The notes beneath the pieces are model-generated. The model saw only the letters and a list, made by a program, of their open reading frames with translations, had not been told where the DNA came from and ran no database searches. A stretch of DNA of 39,329 bases from a virus: IMG/VR virus record IMGVR_UViG_3300043409_000417, positions 1 to 39,329 of that record, one strand, 5' to 3'. This document shows positions 5,284-12,720 of the stretch, piece by piece; position 1 is the stretch's first letter, and each line of letters opens with the position of its first letter. Both the position numbers and the translations under genes were made by a program.

Positions 5284-5961
5284 TTAGTTACTATCAGATA
5301 CTATAGCATTAGCTTGGGAGTTTGACATAACCCGCCGTGCGGTATACGCCCAGGGACTTTCGCCACCCAGTACCTTGACCATACGCTTGAGCGATCCGTT
5401 GATCCGTCTATGTATTGTAGTATCAGACAGGTCAAACACGGTAGCTATCTGAGCTAGTGTTAGGTTCTCCTGGTATCTCATCTCAAGTATAAGCCTATCG
5501 CTAGGATCTAACTTATCCATAGCGGCACGTACATCAATGATAGAGATAAGAAAGTTACCACCAGTAGCAGGGTCACCGCCACCACCAGAGACCCGTAGTT
5601 GCTGGGTTACCTGTTGTTCATTGGCCTCATTCATGTGAGCTATTAGTTCCTCAATGATACCAGTATTGTAGAACGCTTCATCTCTGGTCTCATACCCAAC
5701 GGCCTTGGCCTTACGGCTACGGCAATACTTGTCTGCCTCACGTTGCATGGCCTTAGCGCACTGGCGTATGCCACCCTTGAGGTCTGCTGGTTCTTGTTCA
5801 GGGTTTAACCATTCCTTAATCTTATGGGGTCGCTTGAGTGCCCAGATAATAAGCTCTTGCTTAACATCAGAAACCTCAAAGTATACTGCGTACCTGTTGT
5901 GTATCTGCCTGGCTACTGTTGCCGCTATCTCATCAGCTTCCACTAACCATTGCTCTGTCAC
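5284..5961 (-). CDS. Phage sigma-factor-like protein, 225 aa
   Basis: The last gene of the early operon starts with GTG overlapping the upstream stop (GTGA). Residues 25-45 (VSDVKQELIIWALKR) resemble sigma-70 region 2. Residues about 150-193 carry a region 4 helix-turn-helix: LDPSDRLILEMRYQ, then LTLAQIATVFDLS and a recognition helix at TTIHRRI. Region 3 is missing, as in ECF-type sigmas. It could direct host RNA polymerase to late promoters, since no phage RNA polymerase is encoded and the late leader lacks a good consensus promoter. Function as a true sigma factor is inference. Confidence 0.7.
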   Translation of the reverse strand: MTEQWLVEADEIAATVARQIHNRYAVYFEVSDVKQELIIWALKRPHKIKEWLNPEQEPADLKGGIRQCAKAMQREADKYCRSRKAKAVGYETRDEAFYNTGIIEELIAHMNEANEQQVTQQLRVSGGGGDPATGGNFLISIIDVRAAMDKLDPSDRLILEMRYQENLTLAQIATVFDLSDTTIHRRINGSLKRMVKVLGGESPWAYTARRVMSNSQANAIVSDSN

Positions 5962-6701
5962 TTACCCCATACCTTACCTTCAGCAAAGAATGATCCGTCA
6001 CGTGCGATAGGTATGAGTTGTGGCACTACGGTCTTACCGTCTACCCATAAGATACCAAATCCCTGTTGCCAGTTACTGATGCCAGCCTTTAGATAGCTGG
6101 CTTGCTTAGCATCCATTAGATTACCGACTTCCATACCCCATAGGGTACGGGTAGGCACGCCAGAAAACGATTCAGTATGGTGTACCAGTCCCATTCTATG
6201 TGTATGACCACATACCACGCTCTTACCTGTCTTTTTAGCAAGGTTAAGGGCAGTAGTGCCACCATTTTGAGAGATGTTACCCTCATCACCGTGCATTAGC
6301 AGCCAACCTGGTGCTAATTCGTATGGCTTCTTGTGGTACTTGATACCAAGCTCAGGAAAGTGTAAAAAATTACCAATCTCAAGCTCAGGCAGGGAGATAA
6401 GGCCAGGTGCACGCATCATAACGGTATTAAATAACCGATCAGTGTGATTACTACGTATCACATGGTCTACCTTTAAGGATTCAAGTACATCTACCGTAGT
6501 ATCACGGTCACGGCCTATGGTACGCTCGTATTCTAGCGGTGTACCCTGTGCCCAGCGGCTAATGGTCTGGAAATCCATCTCATCACCAACAGATACCACG
6601 GTATCAGGCTTGAACGCACGGATAAATGTAGCTACGTTAGCAACGGCACGCTTGTCATGGTACGGAACTTGCAAGTCTGAGACACAGACTATTGCTTTCA
6701 T
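5958..6701 (-). CDS. Calcineurin-like metallophosphoesterase, 247 aa
   Basis: The protein has the ordered metal-binding motifs of the superfamily: SDLQVPYHD (residues 8-16), VGDEMDF (38-44), SNHTDR (84-89), MHGD (136-139) and GHTHR (165-169). These bind two metals and hydrolyse phosphoesters. The length is normal for a phage enzyme. The substrate cannot be read from sequence; nucleic acid end-processing or nucleotide hydrolysis is likely. It lies one base from the upstream gene and overlaps the sigma-like gene start. Confidence 0.85.
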   Translation of the reverse strand: MKAIVCVSDLQVPYHDKRAVANVATFIRAFKPDTVVSVGDEMDFQTISRWAQGTPLEYERTIGRDRDTTVDVLESLKVDHVIRSNHTDRLFNTVMMRAPGLISLPELEIGNFLHFPELGIKYHKKPYELAPGWLLMHGDEGNISQNGGTTALNLAKKTGKSVVCGHTHRMGLVHHTESFSGVPTRTLWGMEVGNLMDAKQASYLKAGISNWQQGFGILWVDGKTVVPQLIPIARDGSFFAEGKVWGK

Positions 6702-6702
6702 A

Positions 6703-7116
6703 TTAGTCCTCTAGTTTAGGCCACGTGCCATCAAGCACCATGAGTGCAATGATGCCGTAATTGGCTAGATCAAGGAATGAATCACGAAGTGACTCATGCT
6801 TAGGGTCTTGGTTCTCGTCAATTAAATTGTTAATACGGGCAATCTTGTCATAGATACGTACCCGTAAGCCATTAAGCGGGCCACCTGGTGCACGTGCAAT
6901 GTTAAGTGGGCCGTAGTCCTCTTGCTTTGAGATCAATACGTTACCGCAGCGGTCAATAACATCCCACATTTCGGTTACGAATTGTTGCATACTTAGCTTC
7001 TTATCGAGGGCACTTTGATTAAGATAGTCCCACTCGTCGTATCCACTTGGATAATCTCCAAACCCATCGAGGTAATGCACACGATCAGGTTTTCCCAGTC
7101 TGTCTTTGTCACTCAT
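6703..7116 (-). CDS. DUF1599/Nmad1-type protein, 137 aa
   Basis: The C-terminal two-thirds (about 45-135) matches the DUF1599 pattern, also called nucleotide modification associated domain 1: SKQEDYGPLN, then RVRIYDKIARINNL and SLRDSFLDLANYGIIALM. The family is seen in phages near nucleotide-metabolism genes and resembles MazG-like all-helical pyrophosphatases in pattern. The start overlaps the upstream stop by eight bases. Biochemical activity is not established. Confidence 0.75.
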   Translation of the reverse strand: MSDKDRLGKPDRVHYLDGFGDYPSGYDEWDYLNQSALDKKLSMQQFVTEMWDVIDRCGNVLISKQEDYGPLNIARAPGGPLNGLRVRIYDKIARINNLIDENQDPKHESLRDSFLDLANYGIIALMVLDGTWPKLED

Positions 7117-7294
7117 CTTCTTCCTCTACTTCCCCACGGAACTCAAACCATGGATGATCGTCACACTTCTCATAATAGTACATTACTACCTTATCTTTCG
7201 CAATGGGTCGCTCTATGATTAGGTAGTCTTGCTTAGCTAGAAATTCAGGTATCTCAGCTCCGTCAGCGGGGCCTCCGTAATACTTATAGATCAT
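7109..7294 (-). CDS. Small conserved protein, 61 aa
   Basis: The ATG at 7294 overlaps the upstream stop (ATGA) and is preferred to the ORF start at 7324. The N-terminal YKYYGGPADG segment resembles small phage and actinobacterial proteins of unknown role. The C-terminus is very acidic. No catalytic motif seen. Confidence 0.65.
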   Translation of the reverse strand: MIYKYYGGPADGAEIPEFLAKQDYLIIERPIAKDKVVMYYYEKCDDHPWFEFRGEVEEEDE

Positions 7295-7812
7295 AGAACA
7301 AGAACATCTATTGGCCCCTGGCATGAGGGTGAGTACGTTATGGAGGCTTTCACGGCCTCTCTGACACGGTTACGGGGGCTATCCCAGTCACGGGTACTGA
7401 ATAGGGAACCCATAGCGTAAGAGAACCCTGATCCAGTGGCAATAGCTTCGTACTCAGACACCGACCAATCCACGGTACTGATCTCAAAAAGCCTACCACC
7501 TACACCAACAAGGAAATCAGCACCATTGTCATCAGTGTTAATGTCTATCTTAAATAATTCTGCTGCCTTTTGAATGGCATCACAGAAATCTATGCGTAGC
7601 CATGCCTCCAGGTTCTCATACACTGGCTTGGGATAGGTGACTAAGTGAGCAAGCTGACCTGTACCTTGAGAAGCAGAATGACCCATAAGTATGGGTCCCA
7701 CCCTGTGTATCTTAGGTGTAATCATGCTACCTATAAACTCTTTGTCTGACATACCACGGTCACCAGCCATGTAAACCTTACCACCGTGGGCTATGCCCAC
7801 TATAATCGTCAT
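7291..7812 (-). CDS. Proteasome beta/HslV-like Ntn hydrolase, 173 aa
   Basis: The N-terminus MTIIVG resembles mature HslV/proteasome beta subunits (TTIV). After removal of Met the catalytic residues fall at Thr1, Asp17 (AGDRG) and Lys33 (PKIHRVG), exactly the proteasome numbering. A conserved glycine-serine loop follows at about 126-130 (GSGFSYAMG). Size fits HslV (about 175). No propeptide is needed because Thr follows the initiator Met. It lies between a glycosyltransferase and a small protein gene, overlapping both by four bases. It may be a peptidase for host or phage proteins, or an Ntn amidohydrolase. Confidence 0.8.
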   Translation of the reverse strand: MTIIVGIAHGGKVYMAGDRGMSDKEFIGSMITPKIHRVGPILMGHSASQGTGQLAHLVTYPKPVYENLEAWLRIDFCDAIQKAAELFKIDINTDDNGADFLVGVGGRLFEISTVDWSVSEYEAIATGSGFSYAMGSLFSTRDWDSPRNRVREAVKASITYSPSCQGPIDVLVL

Positions 7813-8360
7813 TGTTTTCTACTTTCGTAGAGAACCCTGTCGGCTTCACCTAGTGCAAGTAGCATTGGGTTATTTGAGGTAAGTTCATTGCCATGTAAGT
7901 GATTGACTTTAACATCAACCACCTTAACACCACCATGTAGAGGTGCCCTATCGTATAGATCATTGTCCCCGTACCACCATTGGTAGGATTCATCAGGGCG
8001 CAAGCCACTTGATACATTAAGCACAAAGCAATAGCCGCAGATGCTACTTGAATTTGGTTGACCAATGGCGGCATCACCCATCTCGGCAACTATCTTATTA
8101 AGTGGATCATCTATTAACTGAACGTCATCATTAAGTACAGCAACGTGGTCAGCTCCATGCTTGGCAGCAAAATCAATACCCATGTTCCACCATTTTTGTA
8201 TGTTAAGTTCGCTAGACCATAGGTTATGCACGTACTTGGTTGGTTCATTGTCAGCCGTGTTTACCAACACAATGTGGCTAAGTGGTACACCGCAGGTGTC
8301 AAAGATCTGCTGCAGGTACTTGCGCCTGGTGCCAGATGGAACGGTTACCCAGAGTGTCAT
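7809..8360 (-). CDS. GT-A fold glycosyltransferase, 183 aa
   Basis: The chosen ATG at 8360 overlaps the methyltransferase stop (ATGA). The protein starts with a strand (TLWVTVPSG), has HVAVLNDDVQL as the DxD-like nucleotide-sugar and metal site, and later GYCFVLN and ESYQWWYGDNDLYDRA, where the ED/ND acceptor region of GT2 enzymes lies. It is short, about the size of a bare catalytic domain. Its acceptor could be DNA, a virion protein or host surface; context does not decide. Confidence 0.72.
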   Translation of the reverse strand: MTLWVTVPSGTRRKYLQQIFDTCGVPLSHIVLVNTADNEPTKYVHNLWSSELNIQKWWNMGIDFAAKHGADHVAVLNDDVQLIDDPLNKIVAEMGDAAIGQPNSSSICGYCFVLNVSSGLRPDESYQWWYGDNDLYDRAPLHGGVKVVDVKVNHLHGNELTSNNPMLLALGEADRVLYESRKQ

Positions 8361-8896
8361 ACTACTGGCTTTCTTTTTATTCCCCAGAAGTACAGGTCGC
8401 ATGTAATTTTATTGGTACTAAAAAAGTATTCAGAAAACATTAGACCCATATCGAACTCAGCGTGAAAATCATCAGCAGTTAAATTGCGGTAGTATTCGTT
8501 TACATAAGCAGTAAATGGTGATGAGTCAGGGTCACAACGCGCAGTGCCGTGCTCTGGCCTACCCTCACTCGCGCAAGTCATAACAACAAGTCCCGATGCC
8601 ATGCGGTGCATGTTTGCAAATGTAGCTACCCACGAAGGGTTATGCTCAAAGCACTCGGCTGAAATGGCCACGTCAAAACTGTCGTCATCAAATGTCAAAT
8701 GCTGTCCCTCGCCAACAACATCAACTCCTGGTCCAGGCGCTAGATCAACACCCGTGTAATCGCAGTCGGTAAAGAAGTCACGCACTGAACCGTTAATGTC
8801 TAGCGAGCCAACCTCTAGAACCACAGTTTTAGTGAAGAAATCAGGCCAGCGTTCGCGTACTGACTCGATAAATACGCGCTGTTCATTATGTGCCAT
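8357..8896 (-). CDS. SAM-dependent methyltransferase, class I, 179 aa
   Basis: Starts at 8896 by TAATG overlap with the Toprim gene. Motif I is VLEVGSLDINGS (26-37), motif II is the acidic GVDLAPGPGVDV (49-60), and a later DVAISAECFEH matches motif IV of methyltransferase_11-type enzymes. No DNA-methylase DPPY/NPPY motif is present, so a sugar, lipid or small-molecule acceptor is more likely than adenine. Its coupling to the adjacent glycosyltransferase suggests a joint glycan or nucleotide modification, as inference. Confidence 0.78.
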   Translation of the reverse strand: MAHNEQRVFIESVRERWPDFFTKTVVLEVGSLDINGSVRDFFTDCDYTGVDLAPGPGVDVVGEGQHLTFDDDSFDVAISAECFEHNPSWVATFANMHRMASGLVVMTCASEGRPEHGTARCDPDSSPFTAYVNEYYRNLTADDFHAEFDMGLMFSEYFFSTNKITCDLYFWGIKRKPVV

Positions 8897-9531
8897 TATG
8901 CTAATGCCCTCTCTCGTAACCATTCCTCGCCACCGTCTATGTATACCTGGTTCACGTCATTGTTCTCAGGTAATGAGATGACTACTGCCTTATCCAAGTC
9001 CTCTTTGATTCGCTTGGCCAACTCCATGCCAGGGTTACGGCCATCCTCTTTAAGATCATTGTCTGCAAAGATAACGATACGATCAAACCCCTCAAACATC
9101 TTAGGAAAATGTGGCTTCCATTGGCTCACGCCAGCAATGCCCACAGCAGGTACACCCACAAGGGCAGACATAACCAAAGTATCCAACTCACCCTCGCAGA
9201 TAGCAATAACATCTGAGCTTTCATGTAGGTCAATGACGTTATACATGCCAACCTTTTGACCAGTCGGCCACAAATATTTAGGAGAGCCTCCGTCAACTTT
9301 ACGAAACTTGATACCAACAATCCCAGTGGGAGTGCGATAAGGGATACTAAGACAGCCAACAGCGTGCTCATGGCCAGGCGCGGGGTCATTTACTGTACCG
9401 AGGAGGAACGTACCTGCGGCTTCCTTTGTTATTCCTCGATTTAGCAGGTAGGAGGCCGTTGCTTGATCCAGTGTTCCTGCGTACTTCTTTGCGGTTTCCG
9501 TTAGTAATAGCTTCTGCTCTTGTGACAGCAT
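8896..9531 (-). CDS. Toprim domain primase subunit, 211 aa
   Basis: The Toprim fold is shown by CEGELD (112-117), carrying the catalytic glutamate, and FADND (155-159), carrying the metal-binding aspartates. The N-terminal part (YLLNRGITKEAAGTFLLG) matches the DnaG/T7 gp4 region just before the catalytic core. It lacks zinc finger and helicase domains, which are encoded by neighbours at 9386 and 10476. The 146-base overlap with the zinc-finger gene suggests the two halves of an ancestral primase were separated into different frames. Confidence 0.85.
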   Translation of the reverse strand: MLSQEQKLLLTETAKKYAGTLDQATASYLLNRGITKEAAGTFLLGTVNDPAPGHEHAVGCLSIPYRTPTGIVGIKFRKVDGGSPKYLWPTGQKVGMYNVIDLHESSDVIAICEGELDTLVMSALVGVPAVGIAGVSQWKPHFPKMFEGFDRIVIFADNDLKEDGRNPGMELAKRIKEDLDKAVVISLPENNDVNQVYIDGGEEWLRERALA

Positions 9532-9748
9532 CCTTAAAACCTATCTCTTCCTTCTTAGATACCACATCATACACATCGCCATCAAACTGGCAAACAAAGC
9601 AATGGTATCGTTGCTTGTCTATGTTCACTGTTGCACTTGAGTGCGTGTCCTCATGCAGTACACACCGCATTGAGATGTAGCCATACTTGTTTGGTACTTG
9701 TGCACCGTAATGCTCTAGCACCGTAGCAAGGTCAGGCTTGTCGGTCAT
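9386..9748 (-). CDS. CHC2-type primase zinc-finger protein, 120 aa
   Basis: Starts at 9748 by ATGA overlap. C29, H32, C50 and C53 form the CHC2 zinc site of DnaG primases (MRCVLHED then YHCFVCQFDGD), which reads the template trinucleotide. GFKDAVTRAEAI (about 60-75) is the usual helix that follows. The C-terminal 40 residues are basic, polar and overlap the Toprim gene in another frame. It presumably acts with the Toprim protein and the helicase. Confidence 0.82.
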   Translation of the reverse strand: MTDKPDLATVLEHYGAQVPNKYGYISMRCVLHEDTHSSATVNIDKQRYHCFVCQFDGDVYDVVSKKEEIGFKDAVTRAEAITNGNRKEVRRNTGSSNGLLPAKSRNNKGSRRYVPPRYSK

Positions 9749-9924
9749 AGTAGCTTGAGCACCAGGTCGCATGGATCCCCACCCTCATCTAGTTGCTCAC
9801 GCTCTTCATCAGATAGGTAATCGTAAGTTCCATCATGGGTGGCACAGATACTATCTGTTACCCATCCCTTTTGGATACCGTACTGTACCCAATCGGCACG
9901 TTCATTCCACTGTTCTGTATTCAC
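9745..9924 (-). CDS. Small conserved CATHDG-motif protein, 59 aa
   Basis: A GTG at 9924 overlapping the upstream stop (GTGA), with AGGA seven bases before, is the likeliest start; ATGs at 9939 and 9963 are alternatives. The pattern W-x-x-x-G-W-V, CATHDG, then EE and GGDPC is familiar from small actinobacterial and actinophage proteins of unknown function. Two Cys and one His may bind metal. Confidence 0.65.
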   Translation of the reverse strand: MNTEQWNERADWVQYGIQKGWVTDSICATHDGTYDYLSDEEREQLDEGGDPCDLVLKLL

Positions 9925-10277
9925 TGTTGTCCTATCCATTGATCTAATGTTTGTACTACCCATGCTTGATCTATGCTGGCGTTGCGCCGTTTAACAATCA
10001 CATACGCTGGTGGTATAGGGGTAATGCCACGTGCTTTAGCATAGTTTTCTGCCTCTACCGTAGCCTCACGCCAGAACCCAGGCAAGTCCAGCTTCGCTGT
10101 TGCCTTGAGTTCCAACACATAAGGTTGACCAGATACAAAACAAACAATGTCACCCTCGTCAGCCTTACCTGCCAGGCGTAACCGTTCAGCAGTGATGCCC
10201 TTACCGCGTAGCCACTTAAGTACACCTGTCTCAAACTGTGAGCCACGTGCCTTAGCTGCTGCTTGCTTACTGGCCAT
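9921..10277 (-). CDS. PD-(D/E)XK Holliday junction resolvase-like nuclease, 118 aa
   Basis: The start is one of three consecutive ATG codons at 10277-10283, just after AAGG. E16 (SQFE), D43 in EGDIV and ExK at 56-58 (LELKAT) form the catalytic set of archaeal Hjc/VRR-type nucleases. The size fits single-domain resolvases. It would cut branched DNA made during replication or before packaging. It lies between replication genes, consistent with that role. Confidence 0.78.
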   Translation of the reverse strand: MASKQAAAKARGSQFETGVLKWLRGKGITAERLRLAGKADEGDIVCFVSGQPYVLELKATAKLDLPGFWREATVEAENYAKARGITPIPPAYVIVKRRNASIDQAWVVQTLDQWIGQQ

Positions 10278-10479
10278 CATCATCCTTAAATATTTCATTC
10301 CAGCACTCGGGATGAGTGCCACTAATTATCTGCTCACGTATTGGTGCAAGTAAATCAGAGAAAGCATCTTGAGCATAAGCACCGCTAAGATACCTAGCCA
10401 TGTCATCTTCCCAGATAGTTAACATGCCACCTTTTTTGCAGTGCGGGCAGTCTTTAGTTACATAGACCTTATAGCTCAC
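10267..10479 (-). CDS. Zinc-ribbon protein, paralogue of the gene at 4327
   Basis: GTG start overlapping the helicase stop. CPHCKKGG near residue 11, GAYAQ, REQIISG and PECW occur in the same order and spacing as in the left-arm protein at 4327-4581. Three or four ligands suggest zinc binding. The 70-residue protein ends with an acidic stretch overlapping the nuclease start. Function unknown. Confidence 0.68.
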   Translation of the reverse strand: MSYKVYVTKDCPHCKKGGMLTIWEDDMARYLSGAYAQDAFSDLLAPIREQIISGTHPECWNEIFKDDDGQ

Positions 10480-11303
10480 GATAATCCTCTCCAGTATTCT
10501 GCGGTAGATCCACCTTGACGATCATTGTATAGCGTCATGCGCGAAGCATCGGCATACAACACCGTAAAGATAGCACCACTTGCTGAGTTCTTAGCAAAGC
10601 GATTCTTTACACACGCTATGCGGTACTCGTTAGTGTCATGGTCCATCGCTACAGTAAGGATCATCTCAGGTAACTGGCTGATCTTACCTTGAATAGACTT
10701 ACGTGACGGAGGTAGTTCTGGTCTACCCTCACCCTCGGATGTATGGTGCAACAAAAATACTGCTGCTTCTGTTTGCCTGGCCACGTGGTGCATAGCCTTG
10801 GCTATGTCACGCATACCAGTCCACTCATTGTCGTGTAGTGCAGCTACGTTCATCAAGTTGTCAATGATAATCAAGTGCGGGTATTCCCCAAACGCTTCAC
10901 CGTATGCCTGGATAGACAAGTCAATGTCATCTAAGGTAGGTGATGGATCAAAGCTGAACTGTAAGTTCTTTAATGTTCCTAATTCGTCTTGGTAAAACTC
11001 ATACCCATTACCACTGTTAAATGATTCTTCAACACTGGATACCTGGTTACCTGTAATAACTGCAGCAGCTCGGATCGCCGTAGTGTAAGCATCTGTATCA
11101 GCACTAACGTATAGTGTTGGCACGTCTGACTTAATCGCATAGAACAAAGCCAGCAATGACTTACCACTATTAGGTTGACCAGCAATCATGGTTACCTGTC
11201 CCCTACGGAACCTGACACCATCATTAGCCAGCGCAGGAAATAGATCAGGAAGTAGTTGAGCTCCACTCTTTTGCTTGTTCGCTGCTTGAGCGAGGGTCAA
11301 CAT
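10476..11303 (-). CDS. DnaB/RecA-like replicative helicase, 275 aa
   Basis: A RecA-fold ATPase: Walker A GQPNSGKS (42-49), Walker B LIIIDN (144-149), and the DnaB/gp4-like motif with VFLLHHTSEGEG (about 180-191). It lacks the N-terminal DnaB domain, so it is close to the T7 gp4 C-terminal half or RepA-type hexameric helicases. It presumably unwinds DNA at the phage fork with the split primase. GAGAGGA precedes the ATG. The first 59 bases overlap the HTH gene. Confidence 0.85.
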   Translation of the reverse strand: MLTLAQAANKQKSGAQLLPDLFPALANDGVRFRRGQVTMIAGQPNSGKSLLALFYAIKSDVPTLYVSADTDAYTTAIRAAAVITGNQVSSVEESFNSGNGYEFYQDELGTLKNLQFSFDPSPTLDDIDLSIQAYGEAFGEYPHLIIIDNLMNVAALHDNEWTGMRDIAKAMHHVARQTEAAVFLLHHTSEGEGRPELPPSRKSIQGKISQLPEMILTVAMDHDTNEYRIACVKNRFAKNSASGAIFTVLYADASRMTLYNDRQGGSTAEYWRGLS

Positions 11304-11469
11304 CGTCTAATCCTCTCTTACGTTGGTGTAATACTATCTGCTGTACCCGTGATGGAGTAACGTCAAGTAGATCACTGAGGTCTTCATAAGTAAAACCCCA
11401 GCGATCTTTCAACTTGAGCACTATTTCAAACGACGCAGGGTGTACCTTAGTTCCCTTGCGTACCGTCAT
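11245..11469 (-). CDS. Helix-turn-helix protein, 74 aa
   Basis: Residues about 25-50 (FTYEDLSDLLDVTPSRVQQIV) form a sigma region 4-like HTH. N-terminus is basic. The frame overlaps the helicase start by 59 bases, and the C-terminal Ser-rich tail lies in that overlap. It could be a transcriptional regulator or a helicase-loading DNA binder; the sequence alone does not tell. Confidence 0.7.
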   Translation of the reverse strand: MTVRKGTKVHPASFEIVLKLKDRWGFTYEDLSDLLDVTPSRVQQIVLHQRKRGLDDVDPRSSSEQAKEWSSTTS

Positions 11470-11472
11470 GGG

Positions 11473-11898
11473 TTATCGGACCCACTGCGGATCACACTTG
11501 TCTGGTGCACCCTTTGGTGCTGAACACATCCAAGCTTTCCAATCCTTGCCATTCTTGCTACCAGTTTTCCATTCCATTGCGCCGTGACGACACATAGGTG
11601 CAGACGGTGCCGCTGATGAAGCATCACTTACTGGTTGCTGTACTGGTGCTGGCTGTTGTACCTGCACTGCTACCTGTTGTGGTGCTACTTGCTGTACCGC
11701 AGGTGCTAATGGAATGTGCTGGGCAATGGTCTGACCTGTGGCCAGGGCCTGCTCAACAGAAATAATTACTGCTACTAAGTCACCCATGTCATTGAGTGCG
11801 CTAATAAACTCTTCGGTACTGCTGGCGTACACGTTGTACAGTGCACCCGATGCTGTCTTGAAGTTGGCTTGGAACTTGGTGCTCTCTGGTGCGCTCAT
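11473..11898 (-). CDS. Protein with C-terminal zinc knuckle, 141 aa
   Basis: Three parts are seen: an N-terminal alpha/beta region (1-50), a Pro/Gln/Val/Ala-rich linker (about 60-100), and a C-terminal CRHG...C...C zinc knuckle ending in CDPQWV. The layout resembles a small nucleic-acid-binding protein with a flexible tether. The start overlaps the upstream stop (TAATG). The place before helicase and nuclease genes suits a replication or recombination accessory, possibly ssDNA binding, but that is inference. Confidence 0.65.
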   Translation of the reverse strand: MSAPESTKFQANFKTASGALYNVYASSTEEFISALNDMGDLVAVIISVEQALATGQTIAQHIPLAPAVQQVAPQQVAVQVQQPAPVQQPVSDASSAAPSAPMCRHGAMEWKTGSKNGKDWKAWMCSAPKGAPDKCDPQWVR

Positions 11899-12044
11899 TA
11901 CTTAGCTACTTTCTTTGTAGTTGTTTTCTTTACTGGTTCTTTCTTAGTTGCCTTTGCAAGGCGTGCGCGAAGCGATACATTCTCCAACTTTGTTATGTAA
12001 AGTTCGTCTTGCAGTATCTGTATTTTCCTTTTACTGTTAAACAT
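11898..12044 (-). CDS. Basic coiled-coil peptide, 48 aa
   Basis: The ATG overlaps the nuclease stop by eight bases and its TAA overlaps the next ATG. The first 33 residues form a short amphipathic coiled coil (QILQDELYITKLENV). The last 17 are nearly all Lys/Thr/Ala, similar to histone-like tails. It fills the only gap between its neighbours, so it is probably real. DNA association is a guess from charge. Confidence 0.6.
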   Translation of the reverse strand: MFNSKRKIQILQDELYITKLENVSLRARLAKATKKEPVKKTTTKKVAK

Positions 12045-12720
12045 TTATTTCCTTTTGTTGTGCTATTAGTGATAGTGGATCTACGGCATCCTTGAAGTCC
12101 CCGCCGTAGGCGTAGCAAAAGTCTTTCACTGAGCAGTAGCTACACATCATACTCAAGTTTGGTAAGAAGATCTGGTTCTGTACTGCAAACTCAAACTGCC
12201 TAAACAATTCAGTAAACAGTGGGTATGTCCAGTTGTTAAAGCCTTCGGCGGGTAACAACATAACATTGCGTGCATCGTAATAGTAACCCTGACTTGGGCG
12301 TATGCCAAACTGCTTCTCAATACTGCAAGCATACAGCGCAAGCTGCATTGCATTGGTTGGCATGTTGGCACCAGTCTTGAAGTCAACCACTACAAGTTCA
12401 CCGTCAGGAGTAACGGCAACCAGGTCAACGAAAGCCTTAATGCGTACATCACCGTAGTCAATGTTTAACTGCAGTTCGATGGCCTTGACTCCCTCTGGAG
12501 TTTCCCAGACCTGCCAACCTGACTGCTCCCAGAACTCGATAAAGTTACTGACCATCTCTGGTCCCTTTTCAGCCCACCAATCACCGTTCTCTTTGTTAGG
12601 CCAAGCCTTACTGGTTCTACCGCCAGCTTTCCAATCAACTGGGTTAGTGCCGTGCTTCTCTTGCTCAGCACCGATGCTTTCATTGAAAGCCTGTTCCCAT
12701 AATAGTTTAATGTTAAGCAT
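12037..12720 (-). CDS. RecB/Cas4-like nuclease, catalytic portion, 227 aa
   Basis: This carries most of a RecB-family PD-(D/E)XK domain: IKAFVDLVAV (D99), VVVDFKTG (D113, K115), and the QxxxY motif NAMQLALY (Q126, Y130). C193, C196 and C202 are three of the four cysteines of the AddB/Cas4 iron-sulfur staple. The first cysteine and motif I histidine are missing here and lie in the overlapping ORF at 12713. AAAGGAG nine bases before the ATG supports internal initiation. It may process DNA ends in recombination. Confidence 0.82.
   Translation of the reverse strand: MLNIKLLWEQAFNESIGAEQEKHGTNPVDWKAGGRTSKAWPNKENGDWWAEKGPEMVSNFIEFWEQSGWQVWETPEGVKAIELQLNIDYGDVRIKAFVDLVAVTPDGELVVVDFKTGANMPTNAMQLALYACSIEKQFGIRPSQGYYYDARNVMLLPAEGFNNWTYPLFTELFRQFEFAVQNQIFLPNLSMMCSYCSVKDFCYAYGGDFKDAVDPLSLIAQQKEINV

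Noticed and set aside
8161-9680. Several + strand ORFs of 60-120 codons opposite the replication genes
   Set aside because: They mirror strong - strand genes with recognisable domains and show no domain of their own.
11611-11617. Second CTGATGA hammerhead-like core
   Set aside because: No GAAA partner or stems I and III around it, and it lies within a coding gene on the other strand. Other CTGATGA occurrences fail for the same reason.
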